Shown here: piece by piece, positions 13,201 to 25,200 of the stretch
How the letters are laid out: each line of letters begins with the position of its first letter
Numbering within the stretch: position 1 is the first letter of the stretch
Origin: Pachypanchax playfairii
Lineage: Eukaryota; Chordata; Actinopteri; Cyprinodontiformes; Aplocheilidae
Direction: 5' to 3'
DNA length: 64,000 nt
Assembly (NCBI GenBank): GCA_006937955.1
Contig: SSNP01000250.1
Coordinates: forward strand, 400,861-464,860
The notes under the pieces: generated by a model
The model's database searches: none
What the model saw: only the letters and a program-made list of their open reading frames with translations
Told to the model about the DNA's origin: nothing
Translations under genes and position numbers: made by a program

Positions 13201-16200
13201 TGCACCAGGAGACAGGCGGGTGCACCAGGAGACAGGCCAGTACACCAGGAGACAGGCCGGTACACCAGGAGACAGGCCGGTGCACCAGGAGACAGACCAG
13301 TACATCAGGAGACAGGCGGGTGCACCAGGAGACAGGCCAGTACATTAGGAGACAGACCAGTACATCAGGAGACAGGCCGGTGCATCAGGAGACGTGGAGG
13401 ACGATGCAGGAGGACAACAACCCAGCAGCAGGACCACTACCTCCACCTGATGGTCAGAAACAGACTCCATGAGGTGGTATGAGGACACCACGTCCACAGG
13501 TGGGGGTTGTACTTACAGTCCAACACCCTGTTGGACATTTGGTAAATCCACCACTGTTGTCTTGTGGTCTCCACAGATGAAAACAGGTTCACATTGAGGT
13601 CATGTGACAGAGTCTGGAGACTCCGTGGAGAACATTCTGCTGTCTGCAATGTCCTCCAGCATGACCGGTTTGGTAGTGGGTCAGTAATGGTGTGGGGTGG
13701 TGTCTCTTTGGGGGACTGCATAGCCCTCTATGTGCTCACCAGAGGTAGTCTGACTGCCATTAGGTACCCAGATGAGATCCTCAGACCCCTTGTAAGGGGT
13801 TGGTCCTGGTTCCTCCTAATACCAGACAGTACTGGACCTCATGTGGCTAGAGTGTGTCAGCAGTTCCTGCTAGATGAAGACATTGATGCTATGGACTGAC
13901 CCCGCCCCCTTTCACCAGACCTGAATCCAGCTGAGTCCATCTGAGACACCATGTCTCGCTCCATCTGAGACACCATGTCTCCCTCCATCTGGGACACCAT
14001 GTCTCCCTCCATCGGACACCATGTCTCCCTCCANGGACACCATGTCTCCCTCCATCGGACACCATGTCTCCCTCCATCTGGGACACCATGTCTCCCTCCA
14101 TCCACCAACACCACGTTTCTCCACAGACTGTCCAGGAGTCGGTGGATGCTTTAGTTCAGGTCTGGGAGGAGATCCCTCAGGAGACCACCCACCTCATCAG
14201 GACCAGCTCAGGGGTCTCATTTATGAAACTTTACGTAGAATTCTTACTAAAACCGTTCTTAAGCTCAGCAATGTGACCTTTAAAACTAAAACATGGCGTA
14301 CGCACAGATGTCTTGTCACCACCAGAGTGTGTCTACCACTGGTGGACCACCTGGTACCTCTGATCCCCCACCCCCTGGTACCTCTGATCCCCCACCCCCT
14401 GGTACCTCTGATCCCCCACCCCCTGGTACCTCTGATCCCCCACCNACACCAGGAGACAGGCCGGTACACCAGGAGACAGGCCGGTGCACCAGGAGACAGA
14501 CCAGTACATCAGGAGACAGGCGGGTGCACCAGGAGACAGGCCAGTACATTAGGAGACAGACCGGTACACCAGGAGACAGACCGGTGCACCAGGAGACAGG
14601 CCGGTGCATCAGGAGACGTGGAGGACGATGCAGGAGGACAACAACCCAGCAGCAGGACCACTACCTCCACCTGATGGTCAGAAACAGACTCCATGAGGTG
14701 GTATGTGGTACTTACAGTCCAACACCCTGTTGGACATTTGGTAAATCCACCACTGTTGTCCTGTGGTCTCCACAGATGAAAACAGGTTCACATTGAGGTC
14801 ATGTGACAGAGTCTGGAGACTCCGTGGAGAACATTCTGCTGTCTGCAATGTCCTCCAGCATGACCGGTTTGGTAGTGGGTCAGTAATGGTGTGGGGTGGT
14901 GTCTCTTTGGGGGACTGCATAGCCCTCTATGTGCTCACCAGAGGTAGTCTGACTGCCATTAGGTACCCAGATGAGATCCTCAGACCCCTTGTAAGGGGTT
15001 GGTCCTGGTTCCTCCTAATACCAGACAGTACTGGACCTCATGTGGCTAGAGTGTGTCAGCAGTTCCTGCTAGATGAAGACATTGATGCTATGGACTGACC
15101 CCGCCCCCTTTCACCAGACCTGAATCCAGCTGAGTCCATCTGAGACACCATGTCTCGCTCCATCTGAGACACCATGTCTCTATCCATCTGGGACATTGTC
15201 TCGCTCCATCTGGGACACCATGTCTCGCTCCATCTGGGACATTGTCTCCCTCCATCTGGGCCACCGTGTCTCCCTCCATCTGGGCCACCGTGTCTCCCTC
15301 CATCTGGGCCACCGTGTCTCCCTCCATCTGGGACACAGTGTCTCCCTCCATCTGGGACACCATGTCTCCCTCCATCGGACACCATGTCTCCCTCCATCTG
15401 GGACACCATGTCTCCCTCCATCCACCAACACCACGTTTCTCCACAGACTGTCCAGGAGTTGGTGGATGCTTTAGTTCAGGTCTGGGAGGAGATCCCTCAG
15501 GAGACCACCCACCTCATCAGGACCAGCTCAGGGGTCTCATTTATGAAACTTTACGTAGAATTCTTACTAAAACCGTTCTTAAGCTCAGCAATGTGACCTT
15601 TAAAACTAAAACATGGCGTACGCACAGATGTCTTGTCACCACCAGAGTGTGTCTACCACTGGTGGACCACCTGGTACCTCTGATCCCCCACCCCCTGGTA
15701 CCTCTGATCCCCCACCCCCTGGTACCTCTGATCCCCCACCCCCTGGTACCTCTGATCCCCCACCCCCTGGTACCTCTGATCCCCCACCGCTCGCTGTTCG
15801 AATCTCAGCAGTACTCGAACCAGCAAGCATGCATGGCATCGTGCTGGTGAAGGAGGGAGACACTGACCATGTAGAGGAGACTAAGACTTTCATTAATACA
15901 GATTAAATGTGTCCGTCATTAAAATATAAAACAAAACCAAATCTCGTTGTTTCCCCCCCAGTGACTCTGGACAAAATGTCCAACAAGGCATCCTGGGCGA
16001 CGACCGAGGATGTGGCTGCAGGGTCGGCCTGTACCACCAGTGCACCTCGGGCGCACCTGGAGGTGGGCGGGTGCTAACTGACGCTGTCCTACAGGCACAG
16101 AGGGACATGATTAGTGTGATGAACGAAGTGCGAGAAGAACTGAAATATGTCCTGACTGAAATTTCAGACACACTTAAAGAATTAGTTTAAAAAATCGTGT

Positions 16201-19200
16201 CTCTGTGTTGGTCCTATAAACAACACGTGACATTTAGTCTCAATCTGGCCCCCAGCTGATGTTCCACATGTCGGGGCGGGGCCTGTGTGCGTGGGGGGGT
16301 GGGGTGGTGTTTGTTCTGTGAGCGTACGAAGTGGTACAATCAATAATGCTGCTGGAATTAATAATTTCATCCTCCTCAGCAGCACTGCAGGTGTTCTCCA
16401 TGTCTAAATGTGCGTAAGCAGGTTCTTACTCAACTTAAAGTTACGCTACGTTTTTCTTTATAAATCCCAAAGTTTGCGTAGAAAGTTGCTTACGCACTTT
16501 TCCAACCTCGTTTTGTGTGTAAACAAGCTTTATAAATGAGACCCCAGGTGTTGTAGGGAGGTCATACAGGTACGGTGAGGCCACGCCCATTACTGAACCT
16601 TATGCTGACTTGTTTTAAGGACATTAGATCAAAGTTGGATCAGTCTGGACTTTTTACACTTTAATTTTGAGTGTGACCTCCATGAGTCGATACATCTGAT
16701 TTATATTAATATTTGTGTGATTTATATAATAAGAGTATGTCATGAATTCAGATCCAGGATGTCTGTGTAGTTTAACTTCAGATCTGGACTGGTGTCTTCT
16801 GATGGGAAATCAGAACCTGGCTCTGCATGTTGATGTAATGTGGCATCTTGTCCAATAGGCGGCGTCCTTCGGGAAGTGTTTCCTGACTGACTTCAGTTCC
16901 CATCACTTTGTGACGACCTGCAGGGAGCTGCGGGTGCTCAACGCCATCAGAGAGAGCAGCGTGGGAATGCCGCTCACGCACACTCAGTATCCTTCCATGT
17001 CATTCCTGCATCATAGGAAATATAGTCCCGTGTTTGTCTTCATACCAAATCTGTTCATGGTTTTTCTATTGTGGCCTTGACCTCTGACCTCAGATTCAAG
17101 CAGATGACTCTACAGGTTCTGATAGACAGGTGAGGCCAATCTTCCAACCTGTCTGTCTGTACATGTCTCTGTAGACAGGTCTTTGATTTGAGCTCCACCT
17201 GTCTGACTCTTTCTCAGGTTAGTGTATCGCCAGTTTTATCCGTTAGCCATAGAAATTTGTCGCTACCTGAAGATGTCTGACTATCAGGGTGTCAGTAGAG
17301 TCCTGAAACACTGGGCCTCGTGCAAGGTAACCTAGCACACCTGTCTCACCTGTGACTGTTAACACATGCAGTACTCACCTGTGTCACGTGTTTATGGGTG
17401 TGTCTAGGTGCAGCAGAAGGACCTGTCTGATGAGGCCATTGCTCGAGCGGTGTGTGCAAAGGTGGGAGACTCACCTGGAGTTTCGTACTCGCACATTGCT
17501 GCTAAAGCTTACGAATGTGGACGCACTGAACTTGCCATCAAGGTACTTCATTATCAGAAGTACATAGAAGTACTCTGCTGGCTTTGTGATGGTAGTTTCT
17601 GTAGTACTTTTGATGCAGCTCCAGCCCATTCTTTAATATTTTTGCAGTGTTTATTTATATTTCTGCTATTTTCAGTAGTTTCCTGTTGAATTTTCTGGAG
17701 CATGTTACTGTTATTTTGACCTGTGTTCTGTAGTATTTAGCTGTATTTTTGGTAGTACTTTTCTGCAGTAGTAACTAGGGTCTGTTGCCTCCATCAGCTG
17801 CTGGATTTCGAGGCTCGCTCTGGAGAACAAGTTCCTCTTCTGTTGAAGATGAAGCGGAGTCAGCTGGCTCTCAGTAAAGCTGTGGAGAGTGGTGATACTG
17901 ATCTAGGTTAGTGGTTAGGCCCCTCCTCCTTCTGTCTGCCAGGTGGACAGCGTGTTACTGATGGTCTCTGTGTGTTGTCAGTTTACACGGTGGTGACATA
18001 CTTGAAGAATGAGATGAACCGAGGAGATTTCTTCATGACTCTGAGGAACCAGCCAGTGGCACTCAGCCTCTATAGACAGGTGTGAAGCAAAAATATCTTT
18101 ATAAATAAATATATTTATATAGCACAGACAAGGAGTCACAGATTACTTCACAACAGATAAAACAGTCAAGGAAAATAAAAACCGATAAAAGTAACATTTA
18201 AAAACAAGAACAATAGCAGAATTAGAGAAATACAGAATCATCTAATAACCGTGTGTCATACTAAGATGGAGAGACTTGGGTAAATAAATAGGTCTTAAGA
18301 TTCTTCTTAAAAACATAACTGTCATGCTGGTGGACGTTGTGTGTCTTCACCTGTTGGTCTTTATCAGTTCTGTAAGCTACAGGAACAGGAAACTCTGAAA
18401 GATCTCTACAACCAGGATGATGATCATCAGGAACTGGCCAACTACTACGTTATGGCCAGTTATAAAGAGAAGGTAACGACATCTCTCAGACTTGGAACAG
18501 ACAGGTAACAACAGGTGTTATCCAAGCTAATGTTAACATGTACACCTGTTGTAATCTGATCCAATGAAACAACACGTCTGCTACAGATGGAGGACAGAGA
18601 GTGGACAGTTTAAAAGTCTGTGTTCAGATAAAAGAAACCATGCAGTGAATAAAAACCCCTCCGACCTGCTAGATAAGTCCAGTTCTGACCTGGTCACCTG
18701 GATGGAATCCAGAGGCTGAATTAAGAAGGTTCAGAGATGGTGACTATCTGCTTCTCCCCTGTCTGTGTTTAGAGGTTGGAGAACCGACTGTCTCACTTGC
18801 AGAGTGCTGTAGACGAATACAACAAGGCCAGGAACGACTTTGGTGCAAAGGTAACACTCCCTAACATTATACCAGGTGTCATGTCGTCTTATTACTGTAG
18901 ATTTCATCACCGTATTTAAACCAACAAAAACCACATGAGTTGAAAATGTTGTGATGTCATCAGATGGTCAGTTTGAATGTAAATGGAGAGAGACAGAGAT
19001 TTAAGAGAAGAATGAATATTTCTGATAAAAATGACTTTGTGTTTCAACATGTGGGATTTAATATTTATTAAAAGATGTCTCATGATCCTCCTGTAGAACG
19101 TTCTGAAGAAGATGTTCATACTTCATCAGTTTATTAAAAAGTCTGGGTCATGAGAGGTTCTCCCTCGTTCTCTCTCTCTGTCTGGGTCCTCCCTCGTTCT

Positions 19201-22200
19201 CTCTCTCTCTGTCTGGGTTCTCCCTCGTTCTCTCTGTCTCTGGGTCCTCCCTCATTCTCTCTGTCTCTGGGTTCTCCCTCGTTCTCTCTGTCTCTGGGTC
19301 CTCCCTCGTTCTCTCTGTCTCTGGGTTCTCCCTCATTCTCTCTGTCTCTGGGTTCTCCCTCGTTCTCTCTGTCTCTGGGTTCTCCCTCGTTCTCTCTCTC
19401 TCTGGGTTCTCCCTCTTTCTCTCTCTCTCTGTCTGGGTCCTCCCTCGTTCTCTCTCTCTGTCTGGGTCCTCCCTCGTTCTCTCTGTCTGGGTCCTCCCTC
19501 GCTCTCTCTGTCTCTGGGTTCTCCCTCGTTCTCTCTGTCTGGGTTCTCCCTCGTTCTCTCTGTCTCTGGGTTCTCCCTCATTCTCTCTGTCTGGGTCCTC
19601 CCTCGTTCTCTCTGTCTCTGGGTTCTCCCTCATTCTCTCTGTCTGGGTCCTCCCTCGTTCTCTCTCTCTGTCTGGGTCCTCCCTCGTTCTCTCTGTCTCT
19701 GGGTTCTCCCTCGTTCTCTCTGTCTGGGTTCTCCCTCGTTCTCTCTCTCTGTCTGGGTCCTCCCTCGTTCTCTCTCTCTGTCTGGGTCCTCCCTCGTTCT
19801 CTCTCTCTGTCTGGGTTCTCCCTCGTTCTCTCTCTCTCTGGGTTCTCCCTCGTTCTCTCTGTCTCTGGGTTCTCCCTCGTTCTCTCTGTCTCTGGGTTCT
19901 CCCTCGTTCTCTCTGTCTCTGGGTTCTCCCTCGTTCTCTCTGTCTGGGTCCTCCCTCGTTCTCTCTCTCTCTGTCTGTCTGGGTTCTCCCTCGTTCTCTC
20001 TCTCTCTCTGTCTCTGGGTTCTCCCTCGTTCTCTCTGTCTCTGGGTTCTCCCTCGTTCTCTCTGTCTCTGGGTTCTCCCTCGTTTTCTCTCTCTGGGTCC
20101 TCCCTCGTTCTCTCTCTCTTTCTGGGTTCTCCCTCGTTCTCTCTCTCTCTGGGTTCTCCCTCGTTCTCTCTGTCTCTGGGTTCTCCCTCGTTCTCTCTGT
20201 CTCTGTCCTCCCTCGTTCTCTCTCTCTTTCTGGGTTCTCCCTCGTTCTCTCTGTCTCTGGGTTCTCCCTCGTTCTCTCTCTCTCTGTCTGGGTTCTCCCT
20301 CATTCTCTCTGTCTGGGTTCTCCCTCGTTCTCTCTCTCTCTGTCTGTCTGGGTTCTCCCTCGTTCTCTCTCTCTCTGGGTTCTCCCTCGTTCTCTCTGTC
20401 TGGGTCCTCCCTCGTTCTCTCTCTCTGTCTGGGTTCTCCCTCGTTCTCTCTCTCTCTGCGTTCTCCCTCGTTCTCTCTCTCTCTGTCTGGGTTCTCCCTC
20501 GTTCTCTCTGTCTGTCTGGGTTCTCCCTCGTTCTCTCTTTCTTTCTGGGTTCTCCCTCGTTCTCTCTCTCTCTGGGTTCTCCCTCGTTCTCTCTGTCTGG
20601 GTCCTCCCTCGTTCTCTCTCTCTGTCTTTGTTCTCCCTCGTTCTCTCTCTCTTTCTGGGTTCTCCCTCGTTCTCTCTCTCTGTCTGGGTCCTCCCTCGTT
20701 CTCTCTCTCTGTCTGGGTTCTCCCTCGTTCTCTCTCTCTCTCTGTCTGGGTTCTCCCTCGTTCTCTCTCTCTCTCTCTGTGGGTTCTCCCTCGTTCTCTC
20801 TGTCTCTGGGTTCTCCCTCGTTCTCTCTCTCTCTGTCTGCGTTCTCCCTCGTTCTCTCTGTCTGTCTGGGTTCTCCCTCGTTCTCTCTGTCTGTCTGCGT
20901 TCTCCCTCGTTCTCTCTCTCTCTCTGGGTCCTCCCTCGTTCTCTCTCTCTTTCTCGGTTCTCCCTCGTTCTCTCTCTCTCTCTCTGTCTGGGTTCTCCCT
21001 CGTTCTCTCTCTCTTTCTGGGTTCTCCCTCTTTCTCTCTCTCTCTTGTTCTCCCTCGTTCTCTCTGTCTCTGGGTTCTCCCTCGTTCTCTCTCTCTCTGT
21101 CTGGGTTCTCCCTCGTTCTCTCTGTCTCTGGGTTCTCCCTCGTTCTCTCTCTCTGTGTGGGTTCTCCCTTGTTCTCTCTCTCTCTGGGTTCTCCCTCGTT
21201 CTCTCTGTCTGGGTTCTCCCTCGTTCTCTCTCTCTGTCTGGGTTCTCCCTCGTTCTCTCTCTCTCTCTGGGTTCTCCCTCGTTCTCTCTGTCTCTGGGTT
21301 CTCCCTCGTTCTCTCTGTCTGGGTTCTCCCTCGTTCTCTCTCTCTTTCTGGGTTCTCCCTCGTTCTCTCTGTCTCTGGGTTCTCCCTCGCTCTCTCTCTC
21401 TCTGTCTGGGTTCTCCCTCGTTCTCTCTCTCTGTCTGGGTTCTCCCTCGTTCTTTCTGTCTCTGGGTTCTCCCTCGTTCTCTCTCTCTCTGGGTTCTCCC
21501 TCGTTCTCTCTGTCTCTGGGTTCTCCCTCGTTCTCTCTGTCTGGGTCCTCCCTCGTTCTCTCTCTCTTTCTGGGTTCTCCCTCGTTCTCTCTCTCTCTGG
21601 GTTCTCCCTCGTTCTCTCTGTCTCTGGCTTCTCCCTCGTTCTCTCTCTCTGTCTGGGTTCTCCCTCGTTCTCTCTCTCTGTCTGGGTTCTCCCTCGTTCT
21701 CTCTCTCTCTGGGTTCTCCCTCGTTCTCTCTGTCTCTGGGTTCTCCCTCGTTCTCTCTCTCTCTGTCTGGGTCCTCCCTCGTTCTCTCTCTCTCTGGGTT
21801 CTCCCTCGTTCTCTCTGTCTCTGGGTTCTCCCTCGTTCTCTCTGTCTGGGTCCTCCCTCGTTCTCTCTCTCTCTGTCTGTCTGGGTTCTCCCTCGTTCTC
21901 TCTCTCTCTCTGTCTCTGGGTTCTCTCTCGTTCTCTCTCTCTCTGTCTGTCTGGGTTCTCCCTCGTTCTCTCTCTCTGTCTGGGTCCTCCCTCGTTCTCT
22001 CTCTCTTTCTGGGTTCTCCCTCGTTCTCTCTCTCTCTGGGTTCTCCCTCGTTCTCTCTGTCTCTGGGTTCTCCCTCGTTCTCTCTCTCTTTCTGGGTTCT
22101 CCCTCGTTCTCTCTCTCTCTGTCTGGGTTCTCCCTCGTTCTCTCTCTCTCTCTGTCTGGGCTCTCCCTCGTTCTCTCTCTGTCTGTCTGGGTTCTCGCTC

Positions 22201-25200
22201 ATTCTCTCTGTCTCTGTCTGGGTTCTCGCTCGTTCTCTCTCTCTTTCTGGGTTCTCACTCGTTCTCTCTCTCTCCGTCTGGGTTCTCGCTCTTTCTCTCT
22301 GTCTGTCTGGGTTCTCCCTCGTTTTCTCTCTCTCTGTCTGTCTGGGCTCTCCCTCGTTCTCTCTCTCTGTCTGGGTCCTCCCTCGTTCTCTCTCTCTGTC
22401 TGGGTTCTCCCTCGTTCTCTCTCTCTGTCTGGGTTCTCCCTCGTTCTCTCTCTCTCTCTGGGTTCTCCCTCGTTCTCTCTCTCTCTCTGTCTGGGTTCTC
22501 CCTCGTTCTCTCTCTCTCTCTCTGGGTTCTCGCTCGTTCTCTCTCTCTTTCTGGGTTCTTACTCGTTCTCTCTCTCTCTGTCTGGGTTCTCCCTCGTTCT
22601 CTCTCTGTCTGGGTTCTCTCTCGTTCTCTCTGTCTCTGTCTGGGTTCTCGCTCGTTCTCTCTCTCTTTCTGGGTTCTCACTCGTTCTCTCTCTCTCCGTC
22701 TGGGTTCTCCCTCGTTCTCTCTCTCTTTCTGGGTTCTCTCGCGTTCTCTCTTTCTCTCTATTTGGGTTCTCCCTCGTTCTCTCTCTCTCTCTCTGGGTTC
22801 TCGCTCGTTCTCTCTCTCTTTCTGGGTTCTTACTCGTTCTCTCTCTCTCTGTCTGGGCGCTCCCTCGTTCTCTCTCTCTCTGTCTGGGTTCTCCCTCGTT
22901 CTCTCTCTGTCTGGGTTCTCTCTCGTTCTCTCTGTCTCTGTCTGTGTTCTCTCTCGTTCTCTCTCTCTCTCTGTCTGGGTTCTCCCTCGTTCTCTCTCTC
23001 TCTCTGTCTGGGCTCTCCCTCGTTCTCTCTCTGTCTGTCTGGGTTCTCTCTCGTTCTCTCTCTCTCTGTCTGGGTTCTCCCTCGTTCTCTCTCTGTCTTC
23101 TGGGTTCTCCCTTGTTCTCTCTCTCTCTCTCTCTGTCTGGGTTCTCCCTTGTTCTCTCTCTCTCTGTCTGGGTTCTCCCTCGTTCTCTCTCTCTGTCTGG
23201 GTTCTCCCTCGTTCTCTCTCTCTCTCTGTCTGGGTTCTCCCTCGTTCTCTCTCTCTCTCTGTCTGGGCTCTCCCTCGTTCTCTCTCTCTCTGTCTGGGTT
23301 CTCCCTTGTTCTCTCTCTCTGTCTGGGTTCTCACTCGTTCTCTCTCTCTCTGTCTGGGTTCTCCCTCGTTCTCTCTCTGTCTGTCTGGGTTCTCCCTCGT
23401 TCTCTCTCTCTCTCTCTGTCTGGGTTCTCCCTCGTTCTCTCTCTCTCTGTCTGGGTTCTCGCTCGTTCTCTCTCTCTTTCTGGGTTCTCCCTCGTTCTCT
23501 CTGTCTCTGTCTGGGTTCTCCCTCGTTTTCTCTCTCTCTGTCTGGGTTCTCCCTCGTTCTCTCTGTCTGTCTGGGTTCTCCCTCTTTCTCTCTCTCTGTC
23601 TGGGTTCTCCCTCGTTCTCTCTCTCTGTCTGGGTTCTCCCTCATTCTCTCTCTCTCTCTGTCTGGGTTCTCCCTCGTTCTCTCTCTGTCTGTCTGGGTTC
23701 TCCCTCGTTCTCTCTCTCTCTGTCTGGGTTCTCCCTCGTTCTCTCTGTCTGTCTGGGTTCTCCCTCGTTCTCTCTGTCTGTCTGGGTTCTCCCTCGTTCT
23801 CTCTCTCTCTGTCTGGGTTCTCCCTCGTTCTCTCTCTGTCTGTCTGGGTTCTCCCTCGTTCTCTCCCTCTCTCTATTTGGGTTCTCGCTCTTTCTCTCTC
23901 TCTTTGTGTGCTCTCTCTCGTTCTCTCTCTCTTTCTGGGTTCTCCCTCGTTCTCTCTCTCTCTCTGGGTTCTCCCTCGTTCTCTCTCTCTCTGTCTGGGT
24001 TCTCCCTCGTTCTCTCTGTCTGTCTGGGTTCTCCCTCGTTCTCTCTGTCTGTCTGGGTTCTCCCTCGTTCTCTCTGTCTCTCTGGGTTCTCCCTCTTTCT
24101 CTCTCTCTCTGTCTCGGTTCTCCCTTGTTCTCTCTCTCTCTGTCTGGGTTCTCCCTTGTTCTCGCTCTCTCTGTCTGGGTTCTCCCTCGTTCTCTCTGTC
24201 TGTCTGGGCTCTCCCTCGTTCTCTCTCTCTTTCTGGGTTCTCCCTCGTTCTCTCTCTCTTTGTGGGTTCTCCCTCGTTCTCTCTTTCTCTCTATTTGGGT
24301 TCTCCCTCGTTCTCTCTCTCTCTCTCTGTCTGGGTTCTCGCTCGTTCTCTCTCTCTTTCTGGGTTCTCTCTCGTTCTCTCTGTCTCTGTCTGTGTTCTCC
24401 CTCGTTTTCTCTCTCTCTGTCTGGGTTCTCGCTCGTTCTCTCTCTCTTTCTGGGTTCTCCCTCGTTCTGTCTCTCTCTGTCTGGGTTCTCCCTCGTTCTC
24501 TCTGTCTCTGTCCTGGGTTCTCGCTCGTTTTCTCTCTCTCTCTCTGGTTTCTCGCTCTTTCTCTCTCTCTTTCTGGGCTCTCCCTCGTTCTCTCTCTCTC
24601 TGTCTGGGTTCTCGCTCGTTCTCTCTCTCTCTCTCGGTTCTCTCTCTCTCTCTCTGTCTAGGCTCTCCCTCGTTCTCTCTCTGTCTGTCTGGGTTCTCCC
24701 TTGTTCTCTCTCTGTCTGTCTGGGTTCTCCCTCGTTCTCTCTCTCTCTGTCTGGGTTCTCCCTCGTTCTCTCTGTCTGTCTGGGTTCTCCCTCGTTCTCT
24801 CTCTCTGTCTGGGTCCTCCCTCGTTCTCTCTCTCTGTCTGGGTTCTCCCTCGTTCTCTCTCTCTCTCTTTCTGGGTTCTCACTCGTTCTCTCTCTCTGTC
24901 TGGGTTCTCCCTCGCTCTCTCTCTGTCTGGGTTCTCCCTCGTTCTCTCTCTCTGTCTGGGTCCTCCCTCGTTCTCTCTCTCTGTCTGGGCTCTCCCTCGT
25001 TTCTCTCTCTCTGTCTGGGCTCTCCCTCGTTCTCTCTCTCTCTGTCTGGGCTCTCCCTTTTTCTCTCTCTCTCTGTCTGGGTTCTCCCTCGTTCTCTCTG
25101 TCTGTCTGGGTTCTCCCTCGTTCTCTCTGTCTCTGGGTTCTCCCTCGTTCTCTCTCTCTCTGTCTGGGTTCTCCCTCGTTCTCTCTCTCTCTGGGTTCTC

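Larger units (their letters stand above)
15531..16555. mobile_element. GGGGTCTC-ended DNA transposon (Harbinger-like?) inside Tc1
   Basis: The ends are inverted: GGGGTCTCATTTATGAAAC at 15531 and TTTATAAATGAGACCCC ending 16555. CAG is found on both sides (15529-15531 and 16555-16557), consistent with a 3-base target duplication. Tc1 transposase sequence resumes immediately after. The right 250 bases recur at 61030-61282. The superfamily is a guess from the 3-base duplication and the end sequence. The left end of this element also appears in copy 1 from 14211. Confidence 0.65.
3722..16768 (+). mobile_element. Tc1-family transposon, nested and massively expanded
   Basis: The left end (3722-3764, CAGCTCAAAAACTAAAGGG) matches the terminal repeat of a common fish Tc1 family. 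The element resumes after a MITE at 4452. Transposase pieces follow at 4691-4830, 13386-14210, 14610-15530 and 16556-16612, all on the + strand. The right flank to about 16768 (TTGTTTTAAGGACATTAGAT and GATCCAGGATG) is the family's usual 3' region, but the final terminal repeat is missing. A normal copy would be about 1.6 kb. Here it spans 13 kb because of two internal tandem expansions, two inserted elements and a duplication. Assignment rests on recalled family sequence. Confidence 0.85.

Noticed and set aside
4807..13393. CRISPR-like array
   Set aside because: Units are contiguous with no unique spacers, and the DNA is from an animal.
4661..13482. Many overlapping frames with [24 protein letters not shown] repeats as a repeat protein
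   Set aside because: Twenty-base units read in three frames; stops appear only where a CATAGGG variant occurs. The only genuine coding ancestry is the transposase at the edges.
13564..15098. Two 111-codon open frames as independent genes
   Set aside because: They are the middle part of the broken Tc1 transposase in two near-identical copies.
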